Part shown: positions 46,961 to 57,950 of the stretch, one piece after another
How the letters are laid out: each line of letters begins with the position of its first letter
Numbering within the stretch: position 1 is the first letter of the stretch
Origin: Lecanicillium sp. G3
Lineage: Eukaryota > Ascomycota > Sordariomycetes > Hypocreales > Cordycipitaceae
DNA: 64,000 nt
NCBI GenBank assembly: GCA_037575805.1
Contig: JAZHPD010000034.1
Coordinates: 62,001 to 126,000, forward strand
Reading direction: 5' to 3'
The notes under the pieces: model-generated
Databases searched by the model: none
Seen by the model: the letters and a program-made list of their open reading frames with translations, nothing else
What the model was told of the DNA's origin: nothing
Translations under genes and position numbers: made by a program

Positions 46961-48157
46961 ATGACCACGGACACCACCAAACTGCGCCGCCGGGCCAGCA
47001 GCGCGGCCACCCGCCACGCCCGCGGGCAGTCGAAGCAGATTGTCAAGTCCAAGTCGGTGCACACGTCAGACGAGTTCCTGCAGAGCTTCCTGAGCCCGGA
47101 CTTTGACCCGGCCGCGTTCCTCAACGCCAAGCTGCCGCCGCTCGCGCCCAAGTTGGCAAACGCCTCTTCATCTGCGCCCGCGGGGGCCGTCCCGCTGGCG
47201 AACCTCTCGCAGCAGGCCAACGCGCTGCTCTCACAGCTCAACGCGCAGACGACGCGGCTGTCGACGACGCTGACGCAGCTGACGGACGACATCCTGCGCA
47301 GCGGGAGCAGGCTGGCGTACGAGGTGGAGCTGCTGCGTGGTGAGACGCTCAGTCTGAACGAGGTGCTGCATGAGACGCTGCAGGAGGACATTAAAAAGTT
47401 TGTGCCGGAAGGCATCAATGGACAGGAGGAGGATGAGAATCTGAAACAGGCGCGAGAGGATGAAGGAGAAGAGGACAAGAAGGGCGAGGAGGAACAGGCG
47501 GAGAACGAGACCAAGGCGGAGAGCCCGGACACAAAGCTGCCTGTGCCCACGGCCGGAAACGCGGGCAGCGCCGCGAACGAGCCAAGCTATATTCAGCAAT
47601 TACGAACATTGACGCTGGTACGGTCACGTATAGAAACAGTCGTCAAGACCTTTGGCGACGCCATGGAGTTTGGCTTCCCTCCTTCTGAGCTGTCCGTCAG
47701 CTCTTCTTTCCTCTCCGTGTCCGCGCCAGAACCAGGTTCCGACCAGCAGAGCTCCGAGGACAAGGGCCAGCAGGTGCTTCAGAATCTGCGCGACGAGATC
47801 GCCGCTCTGCTGCGCCCGTCCAAGGAGAGTGGCGCTGACCCCGTCGCCGGCATCGAAAAGGCAGCCAACCGCATCGAAGAGCTCAAGGAGCTGACCAACG
47901 TCTGGAAGGGCACGTCGGAGGAGAAGGGGCGAAACAGGTTCATCGAGAGCCTCGCAAAGATGGTCGAGGATAGACACAGAGAGCTCGTGCGGGAGATGGA
48001 GCAGCAGCAACAGCGCTCGTCGTCGCCGACTAAGAAGTCGACGGCGGACGGGACGCGGAGGACGGGGTCACCGGCCATTGAGGAGGGCAGGCCGACGCCG
48101 CCGCCTGGAGGATTTGGATTAATTAGCCAGCTACAAAAACTACGGAGTGGGTTGTAA
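46961..48157 (+). CDS. Coiled-coil protein, possibly a COG-complex (Cog7-like) tethering subunit
   Basis: A single exon encodes 398 residues from the ATG at 46961, the first in frame. An SDEFLQSFLSPDFDPAAFLN-like segment near residue 30-50 and a following long helix with heptads (LSQQANALLSQLNAQTTRL) resemble the N-termini of vesicle-tethering subunits of the COG/Vps51 type. A Glu/Lys-rich acidic stretch (about 150-190) is followed by a second helical region (YIQQLRTLTLVRSRIETVVK, MEFGFPPSELS) and a Ser/Pro tail. I cannot separate Cog7 from another coiled-coil tether without a profile search. The gene itself is well supported by length and codon bias. Confidence 0.6.
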   Translation: MTTDTTKLRRRASSAATRHARGQSKQIVKSKSVHTSDEFLQSFLSPDFDPAAFLNAKLPPLAPKLANASSSAPAGAVPLANLSQQANALLSQLNAQTTRLSTTLTQLTDDILRSGSRLAYEVELLRGETLSLNEVLHETLQEDIKKFVPEGINGQEEDENLKQAREDEGEEDKKGEEEQAENETKAESPDTKLPVPTAGNAGSAANEPSYIQQLRTLTLVRSRIETVVKTFGDAMEFGFPPSELSVSSSFLSVSAPEPGSDQQSSEDKGQQVLQNLRDEIAALLRPSKESGADPVAGIEKAANRIEELKELTNVWKGTSEEKGRNRFIESLAKMVEDRHRELVREMEQQQQRSSSPTKKSTADGTRRTGSPAIEEGRPTPPPGGFGLISQLQKLRSGL

Positions 48158-48950
48158 AATTATGAGGTTTAATGATGGGAAAAAAGAAGAATTAACACAA
48201 CCAAAGTATATAGAGTGCTGTTTAAGCCGGTTGATTGTGGGTTGCTACAGTTGGCTTGGCACGTAAATCGAAATAAATGGAAAACAAGATACGATAAAAA
48301 GTAGATGTGAGAATTCTGACGCATCAATTTAAATCGAGAACAACACCTTTCAGAGCAAACTCTTTGCAGAAATTTATCCTTTGTGGCTGTAGGAGGCGTC
48401 TCACGCACCGTGCCTAGCACACAGTACAGATCTCAAAACCATACAGTACATCACACACCCCCTGCTACCCCCCCTCTTGACCAATCAGATGTACTGCTTC
48501 GGCCCAAAGCGCCCTCACGCGGGCGGTGAGATGGCCCAATACGGCCTTTTGGTACGACTCCAGCCTTCACCATCTGGGGCAGAAACGCTGTCGCACAACA
48601 CCAAGAACGGCTCTCCCGCCTACTCCTCACAGCCTTTTCTATTAAAGGTCACCCGCGTCGCCGGCGAGTCCTTTTGGTGTTCTCCCGCCCCTGCATTTGA
48701 TTTTGCATTTTTTCCCCCGTCCGTTTTACTCGACGCCGACGCAGTACAGGCATACAACTCGCGCCCGCAAAGCTTTGGTCTGCCCGTCATCACAACTTGC
48801 CCGCAAGGCCGAACACGAAAAGACTTGGTGCCTTCTGTGCCACGCACATACAATCTCTGCGTATACATATCCCTCGCGCTCTCGCGATTTGCATTGATTT
48901 CATTCTGCATTCTTCTGCTTCAGCTTACATACGATTACTCCGCCTCCACA
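48158..48950. other. Intergenic region upstream of the Sds3-type gene
   Basis: This spacer is AT-rich at first and GC-richer from about 48480. The reading frame of the downstream gene is open from 48477 to its ATG at 48951 (158 codons), but the sequence lacks conserved-looking protein features. I treat it as promoter and leader. Confidence 0.45.
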
Positions 48951-50667
48951 ATGGCTACGAGCGACCCGTCCGCCGCCGCTGCCCTTGGCGGCAGAGCCGA
49001 CCGGCGCTCCCCTCCCGCGGCCTCGCAGTCAAAACGGGACCGCAAGCGACAGGCCCTCATGGACAGGCTCAGCACCATGAGCGACAAGTTTCAGCGCGAG
49101 CAGGACCTGACGTACCGCGACCAGCTGCAGAAGATCCAGTTCGAGCTCAACCTCGTGCAGCGCTTCGACCCGTACGAGGAGAACCCGCTCGATGCGGCCG
49201 ACGAGCTGCGCGAAGAGCACAAGCAGGTCCTGGGGGTCATGGCCAACTCGGACAATGCCCGCAGCATGATTGACATGGCCGGTATCCGATTCCCCGAGTT
49301 TATAGATGAGCTCGAGGACCTTGTCGAGATTCGCGACTTTCAGCTGGCACAGTCCAAGGTACGTCCAAGTAACCGAGCATTGCAAGCATACAGTCACTAA
49401 TATCTCGCGTCTCTAGAACGAATACGACCGCAAAGTACAAGAATATAAGAACACGCACGCATACAAAGTCGAAACCGCCAAGCGCGAGCACCGCGCCCTC
49501 ACAAACACGCTCCGCGACCGACTCATCAACACCCTCACGCAAAAGAAAAACAGGCTCAATCGTGAGAAGGAAGTTCTGGAGATCAACGACTCCAACGCTC
49601 TGCTACTGAACCCCAACCAGTTTAGCCTGACCAACCCCGGCTCGCCAGGCGGCACCCATGGCAAGCGCGCAACTCGTCTGCGCAAGGACGCCGATGACAT
49701 GTCGCTGTTCCCCGACGGCAAGAAACGCAAGCGGAACCAGGACGAAGACACGTCCTCGGCGCCCCGCCGCCAGCTTGATACAAGCAGCACCACGCCGTTG
49801 TGGCAGTCGGAGAAGGCGCGCGCCCAGGCCAAGCAAAACGGCCCCGTCTACAGCATCGACAAGCTGTTCACGGACAAGGAGCTCTCCATGCACTACAACA
49901 CGTCGGCCCTCGCAGCGCACCAATACATCCTGCGCAACCGCGCCAACGGAAATGCCACGCTGCCCGACGATGACAGCGACTCGGGCAACGCCAACGGGGA
50001 CGACAACGACAACGAGTCGATTCCCTCGGCGCCCGCCATGGAGCGCAACGTCTCCCACGCAACTAGAAGCACGCGTGGCGGCGCCGGCGCCGCGGCCGCG
50101 GCCGCAGCTACACAGAACTTCCTTGACGACAAGATTCTTGGCCTTGAGGGCATCGTCAATTACGAGCTCCCAGGCAACCTGGACTTGATCCACTCCCAGG
50201 AGCCGCCCAAGATGCCGCCGCCTGTGCCCCAGCAGTACCTGAAGCCGTACCCGCGCACGGCGGACCAGAACTTCCCTGTGCCACTTCCACAAGATGACAT
50301 TAGCGCCGACCTGAGCCTGATAGGCTACTACAAGCAGTACGACCATACTCGCAGCCGTGGCGCCCATCTGGACGCGCCGAACGGTAGTGGACTGCGCAAG
50401 GTTCTCGAGGCCGTTGCCGTACCATACTACCGCGGCAAGTATGTCGCCTTTACGGCCGCGCCTCGCGATGACCCCGAGAGCATCCGCGACGAACTGGGAA
50501 TTCCCAGCAACCTGCGAGACGAGCCAGGGCCCTCTGGGCCATCTGGCGCCTCCAATGTCGTGGCCTCTGCCATTCCCATGAGCAGACAGAGCAGTCTTGG
50601 TGGTGGCGCACCAATGAGCCGCCAAGGCACAGGTGGCAGCGGGCGAGGCAAGGGTCGACGTGGTTAA
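48951..50667 (+). CDS. sds3: Sds3-family subunit of the Rpd3L-type histone deacetylase complex
   Basis: Two exons (48951-49358 and 49417-50667, intron 58 bp, phase 0) give 552 residues. The Sds3-like domain (about 25-190) holds the helices RDKRKRQALMDRLSTMSDKF-like, YRDQLQKIQFELNLVQRFDP and, past the intron, NEYDRKVQEYKNTHAYKVE, KREHRALTNTLRDRLINTL. The C-terminal half is poorly conserved with an Ala run, Asp-rich and Gly/Arg stretches. Sds3 helps hold the Rpd3-Sin3 deacetylase complex together for gene repression. The start at 48951 has a near-ideal CCACAATGGC context. Confidence 0.88.
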
Positions 50668-51261
50668 ATATGATGAAGTTTGCAACTTTTGCTTTTTGTT
50701 CTCTCTTCTTTTCATGTTTAACTAAGTCAGCATCCCTTTGGCCTCGTTTCTGTTTATCTATTTAGTCTCATCTACACTACGGCGGGCGTTGATGTTTGTG
50801 GGTTCTGGGTTGGGCGGCACAGCTTTGACGGTGTTCAACGTTTGAGTTCAACGTTTGACGTTTTGGCCCGTGTTTCTTTTTTCTTCTTTGGGTTTTTTCT
50901 TATGTGTTTCTTTCATGCTATTATAACCGGATATAACCTCGTTTTTCTTTCAAGCCGAACAAAAAAGGGCCGAGTTTGCACGGTAATGAGAAGGAAAAGA
51001 AGGACGGCGCAGCGGAATCAGCAACGGGCCATCTCTCCCAGTGCGAGAGATGACACAGGGCGCCTCAGCATTGATTTTTATTTGACGGTTTTTAACATTT
51101 CTTTCTGTATCATTCTAGTTTACCATGCTACATGACAAAGATGCGCAATACAATAACATTGTTTCAAGAACAATCTGAATTCATTAAGCCGTGTCATGCT
51201 ATCTTCATAATGCTAACCAAAAACAAAAATCGACATCATACATCGTTCTGAGACTTATAGA
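50668..51261. other. Convergent 3' intergenic region
   Basis: This T-rich spacer lies between the Sds3-type gene and the CmcJ-like gene on the opposite strand. No gene is seen. Confidence 0.45.
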
Positions 51262-52113
51262 CTATGGCCCAAACACAAGCGCGCGTACCTCGATGCTCTC
51301 GCGACTCTCGGCATCTGGCCGCGACCTCGGATCGACAAACGCGCTGTGCGGCGTGCGGCCCCCAATACCCGACCCGGGCTTGAGCGACTCGCTGTCGAAG
51401 CACTCGAGCAGCAGCCGCTCGCTGCCGGTCATACCGCTGAGATAGTACCACTTCTGCGCCGGGTTGTACCGGATCGCGGCCGTCTCGCCCGTGTACCCGC
51501 CCGCATAGCGATGCTCGACGGGGACGACGTCGTCGTCGGCCACCGTCGCCGTCGACGCAAACGTCAGCGGGTTCGACTCGACGGGCCCCGCGTTGAGCGG
51601 TCTCCACACGTTGACGAGCCGGTACCGCCCCGCGAGCAGCGCCTCCGCCTCCCCCGGCGCCGTGAAGTAGCGGCGCACGCGCTGCGCGACGGCCCTGGCC
51701 GTCTGGTCGATGTGCGCGCGGTTGACGGGCCCGCGCGCCGCGTCGCGCCCGCCGCGGCGGATCGTGTGGTCGAAGATGAAGACTTTGCTCGCGCCCGGGA
51801 TGTGCGCGAGGAGCAGGTCCTCGACCTCGGGGTAGTACTTTGCCTGGATGGAGGCGTCGTCGGTGAAGGAGGGCTCGGCGGAGGCGGGGACGTCCTGGAT
51901 CACCTGGAAGGCGTCGCGGTCGAGGGTGAATTCGGACTCGCGGCCGCGGATGTCGTGGATGGTGGTGGGCTTAGTGACGTCGGAGTAGTTGCGCGGCGGG
52001 AGCGGCGGTGCCGCGTCGACGTTGTTGTAGGGGACGGAGTTGTCGGCGGGCGGGTGGTAGTAGTTGAGGTCGGCGGAGACGTCGCCGCGGGGGACTGCTA
52101 CGGCGGTGGCCAT
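51262..52113 (-). CDS. CmcJ/NvfI-family (GA4 desaturase-like) oxidoreductase
   Basis: A single exon gives 283 residues from the ATG at 52113 (CAACCATGGCC context). The order VFIFDHTIRR, PVNRAHIDQTARAVAQR, RYRLVNVWRPLNAGPVESN, KWYYLSGM and RTPHSAFVDP matches the fungal family that includes AsaB-like and CmcJ-like proteins. It is thought to be related to non-heme iron, 2-oxoglutarate-dependent enzymes; the H-x-D of AHID and the histidine of TPHSAF are the candidate metal ligands. Members often act in secondary metabolism. No other biosynthetic genes adjoin it here, so the substrate is unknown. Confidence 0.85.
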   Translation of the reverse strand: MATAVAVPRGDVSADLNYYHPPADNSVPYNNVDAAPPLPPRNYSDVTKPTTIHDIRGRESEFTLDRDAFQVIQDVPASAEPSFTDDASIQAKYYPEVEDLLLAHIPGASKVFIFDHTIRRGGRDAARGPVNRAHIDQTARAVAQRVRRYFTAPGEAEALLAGRYRLVNVWRPLNAGPVESNPLTFASTATVADDDVVPVEHRYAGGYTGETAAIRYNPAQKWYYLSGMTGSERLLLECFDSESLKPGSGIGGRTPHSAFVDPRSRPDAESRESIEVRALVFGP

Positions 52114-52847
52114 GGTTGTGGTTGAAATAGAATGGGAGAAGTGCGAAGCCAAATAAGGGACGAATTGGATGTTTATATGATGCTGGTAAAGTTGTCTGTG
52201 TGTGTAGCTCGGGCGCGAACAAAGGCTATATGTGACTGGTCGGGGTGGAGGGGATGATGGCGCTCTATTCAAGTTAGTGTTTGTATGCTCCTAGTTGTCG
52301 ATGGCATTATATATATAGATCAGGAATGCAACACAGCGCTGGCGTCATGCTGTGATTTCAAAGCTTGCTTTCTAATCGTGCACTGTTCGGGTGGAGGAGC
52401 CCGTTGACGCCATGCGGCGTTGATGAGCCTAACACGGGGACGGGAGCGCATGGCGCGCATCCCGCACGTTTGGGGAGCACGGGAGTTATGCCACAAGAGG
52501 CGAAACGTCGAATTACTCATCTATAAGTTGCTTGATAATCTATCTATTCGAGACACCAATGGGATGCCGCCGTGAACAGCTGCATGTCATCCAGCCCGGC
52601 ATAGGGCGCGGCGGGCGTGGATCGGCCCCACTGGGCCGGAGTTGGCGTATCGTTTGCTTTGACAGGAACTAATTTCGCCATCGCATTGCTGCAATGGCGT
52701 GATTGACGGTACGTGTGTGACTTAAAAATTGTATTGTATTTGGATAAATATGTTACAGAAAGAATCATAGATGCAAAAGACTAAAGTACACCTTTGTCGC
52801 CACGCCTCCATTACATTAGTAAACCATTCTTTTTGTTCTACTTCCGC
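52114..52847. other. Intergenic region upstream of the CmcJ-like gene
   Basis: It contains a TATATATATAG stretch at about 52308-52318, roughly 200 bp before the minus-strand start. No gene is seen. Confidence 0.4.
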
Positions 52848-53602
52848 TTAGAAGGCCATGACGGCAGCGGCAGCGGCGATGAGAGCGGCAGCGGCAGACG
52901 CGGAGTCGCGGCCAGCGGCGTTCTTGGGGAAGCCGTGAGGGCGGCCGGTAGGCTGGCCGCGGAGAGTGGTGGTAGGCTGGGAGTCGGAGTCGCTGGAGGA
53001 CGAGCTGGAGCCGGACTTGTCAGAGCTGGAGTTCGAATCGCTGGATCCAGACTTGCTGTCAGAAGAGCCAGAGGAGCCTGAGCTGGAGGATCCGGAAGAG
53101 CCAGAGTCAGAGCCGGAGCCGGAGCTCGAAGAACCGGTGTCAGAGCCCGAGCTCGAGCCCGAAGAAGAGGAACCCGAGGAAGAAGAGCCCGAAGAACCAG
53201 AGTCAGAGCCAGAGCCGTATCCGGTTGAGTAGTCGGGGAAGGCCATCTTCACATCGCGGGCATCGGGGTCGATGATGCTGCACTTGGGTTTGGACTTGGG
53301 GCAGCAGTAGAAGACGGTCTTGACGTTGACGTCTTCGGTGCAGACGAGGTTGTCGACGCAGTATTCGGAGAGGCTGTTCGAAGTAGGGCAGCATTCGGCT
53401 GAGGAAGGGATGCAAGCCTTGTTGCACTGCTTCTTGCCAGATGGGCAGTTGACGCGGGCAACAAGGGAACCTATCACAATGTTAACATGATTCATTGGGC
53501 ATGGCGCTGCCCTCAATGGCTTGACTTACCATCAGCGTTGTTAGGAACTTCCAGAGCGTGGCTGGAGGCCGCAAGAAGGGCAATGGCAGCAGAAAAACGC
53601 AT
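52848..53602 (-). CDS. Secreted Cys-rich, Ser/Gly-rich protein with probable GPI anchor
   Basis: Two exons (53602-53530 and 53470-52848, intron 59 bp, phase 1) give 231 residues. A signal peptide (MRFSAAIALLAASSHA) is followed by a compact domain of about 80 residues with around ten cysteines (CPSGKKQCNKACIPSSAECC and CTEDVNVKTVFYCC). About 90 residues of Ser/Gly/Asp repeats follow, then a hydrophobic Ala-rich tail after NAAGRDS, typical of GPI attachment. It is probably a cell-wall or surface protein, like many fungal Cys-rich adhesion or effector candidates. No specific family was recognised. Confidence 0.8.
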
Positions 53603-55799
53603 ATTGATCTGATTAAGGGTGGAAGAGTTTGATAACGAAGTAATGAGAGGATGGATGACTTCCAAGTAGAGTAGATATCTCGTGTAAGTGACTGGTTGTA
53701 CGGAGTAAGCTTTGAGGAATGCAGCTGGGGCACTCTCGCTTTATCTACACTTTCTCACAGGCAAATCCATCTACAGTTTGACCCTGGTGTAATCATTCGG
53801 CAGGCCTTACTTTTTTTTTTTCTCTCCTCAACCAAATAATCAGCCTTGCAAGGACTTGGTGACCGCGATATTGGAGCTGGTGGAGTGCGGCTGAGCCGCT
53901 AGAGTCACAGCAGAGAGCGCTTCACGGTGCAGGACCCAACAGCTGAGTGAAAACGGCAACCTCTGCGGGAGGCTTTGGTTTTAGGATAGCGAATAAGACG
54001 GCAGGGGCTACGCTCGAGTAGGCAAAGGTGGCCGTCGGTGGACCGACCAGCTCGTCGCGTGGTAAAATTGAGCCTCGTCGTATCTCGCATAGCTCGCTGG
54101 GCTGCTGAACGAGACGCCCAGGGGTGGGAAGGCTTCAGCAAATTCTCGCCTCAAAATCGCGTTCAGCTGCTCCAGCTGGATAGGGGAAGAGAAATGACCA
54201 GCACGCTGACAGGTTTGAGAACCCGCGCTTGAAATGATGGGGTCGGCCGCCGGGCACTGGACGAGAGCATGGGTGCTGGGCGGATAGATTGAGGCCCGAT
54301 ATGCTTTGAGATATACGGTAGCGGAAGATCTCTGGGCATCTCGGCCAGTAAAAAGGGCAGTAGTCTGCCCGTTGTCATCTGTAATCTCCAAAGTGATTGG
54401 GCGGGTGCAATGTCGAAGTTGTTGCCGGGCAGTTAGTCAGCAGCAACATTGGTCAGTTTGGGCAAAATTGTGTATTTTATGCCACTTCAAGCCATCGGAT
54501 CGGGAAGTGGCCGTTGAAGATTAAACTAGGCGTAAATTTTGATTGAAATGGAGATGAACATAAGAGGGAAAAAGTTTAACATCGATCAGGCGCCTATAGC
54601 ATTGGACGAGCCCTTTGCCAAACCACCGCCTGCACACCACATCGCAGACCCGTCGGGTATACTACAGAGGCACTCGCGCACCACAGCGACGCCGGACCGC
54701 GATGCAGCGAACAAAGGCTAATTAGCACAATAAACCCCGCAAAAAAACACAGATGCGGCTCGTCTTCCGAGAGACCAGGAAGATAATTGCCTTTTTCAGA
54801 CATGTTTCTACACGTCACAGGCGGACTTGGTTTTTGCATGCAAAGCCGCTTCCCGGCAGCACTTCCGAGGGCTAGAGGTACTTCGAGGGTAAGTAACCAT
54901 GAGAGACTCGGCAAGTCAGTGAGTGGCCAGGTTGAGGCGCTGGCTGGCACTGTGCGGGCCTCGGTTGAATGGCCGCCCAAGCCGGCAGATTGTAAGGAAG
55001 GTCACTGGTGTGTATCTAGGTTACTCTTTCCCTTTCCCGTGCAGCGGCTAGCCCACCTTGTCCATTGTTGACTTGCTCGGGAAGGAGCGAGCGTACGGCA
55101 TCTGCTTTTTGCTCTCGGTATTCCGAGCTAATTGTTTTGCCAGCTGCGAGCTGCCGGCCGCCAACTGCCTGCCAACTGACTGCCAGCTGCGAGCTGCCTC
55201 AAAAACCCTCGGCCAGCTGTCGGCCAGCTGTCGGCCGTTCGCTCTCCGTTTGCCAGACTCCGCTAGCTTTTAGCTTGCTTGCAAACGCCTGGCTAACCTC
55301 CGTCGCTGCATCGCCGCCACACACTTTACCCTTTGATCCTCCGCTTCAGTCTTGGCCCCCCCAAAGTCTCCACGACCATTCAAACTCTCTTTCCATTCTG
55401 ATTCTTATCATTTCTCCCTCCCATCTTCCCATTTCCACCAATCACTCATCTCCTCGCTCCCGTCCGTTTCGACTGTGCGTCTTCTCTCGGCTACCGCTAC
55501 TCTCGAGGACAGCCGTGCCCTGCCAATTTCCAAGCGACTCCCGACCGACGCCCAGCCACTGAGGCTTGGCCAATCTAACGCCGTCTCACCGTAGTCGCCC
55601 GTCGACTGTCCTCTTTTCAATATCCGCGGCCAATTTTTTTTTTTTGTCCTCCATCTTGCCATCTTGGCGTCTTTTCTTTCGCACGCTCCCCGGCACCGGC
55701 CACAGCTGTACCCTTTCATGGACGTCAGCCTGCCCCTATTGTGATTGAGCGCAAGCCGCGCCACGCGCGGTGCTACACGCTTGGTCCAGCAGACGTACA
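53603..55799. other. 2.2 kb intergenic region with one doubtful small ORF
   Basis: The left part is the promoter of the Cys-rich gene and has a TACGGAGTA motif at 53699-53707. A doubtful ORF lies at 54008-54391. The right part, 55140-55800, is rich in CAGCTG/CCAGCTGC words and then CT-rich, and is the promoter and leader of the ARS-binding protein gene. Confidence 0.45.
54008..54391 (-). CDS. Doubtful hypothetical protein, 127 residues
   Basis: An uninterrupted frame runs from an ATG at 54391 to a TAG. It has no signal peptide, membrane segment or known motif, and codon bias is weaker than in neighbouring genes. It could be a small lineage-specific gene or chance. It is listed only because it is the best candidate in 2.2 kb. 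Confidence 0.2.
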   Translation of the reverse strand: MEITDDNGQTTALFTGRDAQRSSATVYLKAYRASIYPPSTHALVQCPAADPIISSAGSQTCQRAGHFSSPIQLEQLNAILRREFAEAFPPLGVSFSSPASYARYDEAQFYHATSWSVHRRPPLPTRA

Positions 55800-57950
55800 A
55801 TGGCTCATCTCGGATCCGTCCCCGACAATGGCCATGCTGCCCCCGTCGCTGCCCTTGCCCCTCGATCTGCGCTGCCGGACCGCGCCGTGACTTCGGCCAA
55901 CATTGAGGATGCCTATGTCGCCTTTATCTTCTACTGCAACCCCGCCTTGCCGCCCGACTGCGACATCGAGAGCCTGCGCGAAGCGTTTCGCAATCCCCCT
56001 CGCAGTGGCGGCAAGGTCTTTGACCCGTTCACCATTTACCAGCTCGTGCGCAAATTCTACGAAAAGGAGATCAAAACATGGACCGAACTGACAGTGAAGC
56101 TCGGTGTCGAGCCGCCGGATCCTTCAAAGGAAGAAAGTGTCCAAAAGATTGCCCAGTATGGCGTCAGGCTCAAGGTATGAGGCGCAATTCTCGCGTCAAC
56201 ATTCCGCTAACGTTGCATCCTGCAGAAATGGTTACATTCAATGCACGTCAAAGCCTTTTTTGAATACCTAATGGACAGGCCGAACGACTACTGGACCAAC
56301 ATTCTCATGGATCCCAATCCCATCGCGCAGCCAATCCGTGATGGTATTGCCATCGAGGATGACATGGCGCTGAGAGCGCTTTTGCCGCACATTCGTCCAA
56401 AACGAGGCCGGAAGAGACCCGATCCGGACGATGTCGCCAACGGTGCTGCTCAACGTCAGCGCACATCTCCCGGTTCAACAATCGACGAGTATGCTCAGAC
56501 GCAATGGCAAGCCAATAGCTGTGACCCCCGGTCAACGCCCATAGACACAGCGCCGATGAGTGCCAGCGCGTGGCCTGCTAATGAAGCTCTCCAAACACCT
56601 CTTACGCGCTGGCCTGCGTCTGCTGTGACGCCCGCACGAGGCACGTTCTGGGATGACGAGCCGCAGTCGGCAGTTACCCCCAACAAGGCCAAGGGGCCGG
56701 CCCAGCGCCGCGGCGCAAAGAATGTTTCGTCGGCCTGGAAACTGGGAGGGCAGGAAGGTGTCAAGAAGACGAGAGGCCGGCCGCCCATCAACCGTACGCC
56801 AATCGACACTCCGACAACGGCTACGACAGCATGGCCTCCTGCACCGAGTCCATTACAGCTACAGCCGTCACGGGACCGGCTCGATACAAACGGATACTCT
56901 GACGACGTGTCGCGCAGCAGCTCCATGAAAGACACGCCTCCCATTGTCATGCAGCAGATGCCGCTTCCGCAGTCAGCCTTTCAGACGAACCTCGAACGGG
57001 AGCAATTTCCATCACCGCAAAATGCACCGCAGAGCCAACACGATGGCTCAAAACCAGCTCGCCCAAGCATCTCGCTGCAAGTTCCGCAGCGAGATGGTGG
57101 CTCTGTGCGGCTAGCCACACCTCCGCCGCCACAACCACCGCAGACTGTCGCAAACAACCAGTCCCAGCCAGGATCTCAAGCAGCCACGAAACCTCTACCA
57201 ACCTACGATAATTTGCATGCGCCGCAGCCAGCGCAGCCTTCTACCGAGGGAACTGAAAAATCGCAAAGGTGGGATCCAATGAACGCCACAGGAGAGGCAC
57301 CGCCAACTACTGGCATGGAGCCGCCGAATATACCCGAATACTTTTTCGAAACTATGAGTGATCGAACCAACGTGGATGCGCTGATGGCTTACTTTATCCG
57401 AGAGACTCACGAATCGCGGTGGTATGACGGAGAAGGCAACGAGACGGAGCCCGCATCGATGGAAGAAGCAACGGCGATCATCAATGCGACGCTGGAAAAT
57501 ATGTACAGGACAGCTACATCGCCGCAAGCCTTTTTGATCAATCTGGCAGCGCTAGCCGGCGCGCGGATGCTGATGACGAACCTCACTCGCTGTTTCCGCG
57601 ACGGAGAGCGGGAGGACCACACGGCGTACAGGTGCGAGTGGGAATACAGATTTGGACACCTGCACGGCTACTTTAACATGGCGGCGACGGTTCCGTTTAG
57701 CATGTGGCGTGCGCCACGGTCAAACAAGGGCGATGGGAATGCGACAGAAGGACGAGAGTCTTCAGGGCGTGCAGAGGGCTCCGGGCCCAACAGCCTAAAT
57801 GCGCAAGACTCGGCCAACCCGCGGCTGCAAGCAGAACACTGGCAGAAGAAGTATCATTCTCTGCTGGGCCAGGTGGACAAGATGGACAAGGAGTTGTTTG
57901 AGTTGCGAAACAAGGTCATGGATTCGATCAAGACTGATCGAGGCAACTGA
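55800..57950 (+). CDS. abp2: ARS-binding protein 2 (Abp2 family)
   Basis: Two exons (55800-56174 and 56226-57950, intron 51 bp, phase 0) give 699 residues. The conserved N-terminal domain (about 30-160) reads IEDAYVAFIFYCNPALPP, KVFDPFTIYQLVRKFYEKEI, TWTELTVKLGVEPPDPSKEE and, after the intron, KWLHSMHVKAFFEYLM, as in the Abp2 family. AT-hook-like motifs KRGRKRP (about 184-190) and TRGRPPIN (about 305-312) suggest minor-groove DNA binding. A long Pro/Gln-rich middle is followed by a second conserved block (about 480-590, DALMAYFIRETHESRWY, WEYRFGHLHGYFNMAA). The C-terminus is a coiled coil. The family is defined by binding to replication origins in fission yeast; the function in filamentous fungi is inferred. 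Confidence 0.9.

Noticed and set aside
46648..47550. 300-codon open frame on the minus strand
   Set aside because: It is antisense to the coiled-coil gene, Ser/Cys-rich, with no start context or domain.
49603..50715. 370-codon open frame on the minus strand
   Set aside because: It is antisense to the Sds3-type gene, with Val/Leu/Arg/Gly-rich composition typical of reversed codon bias.
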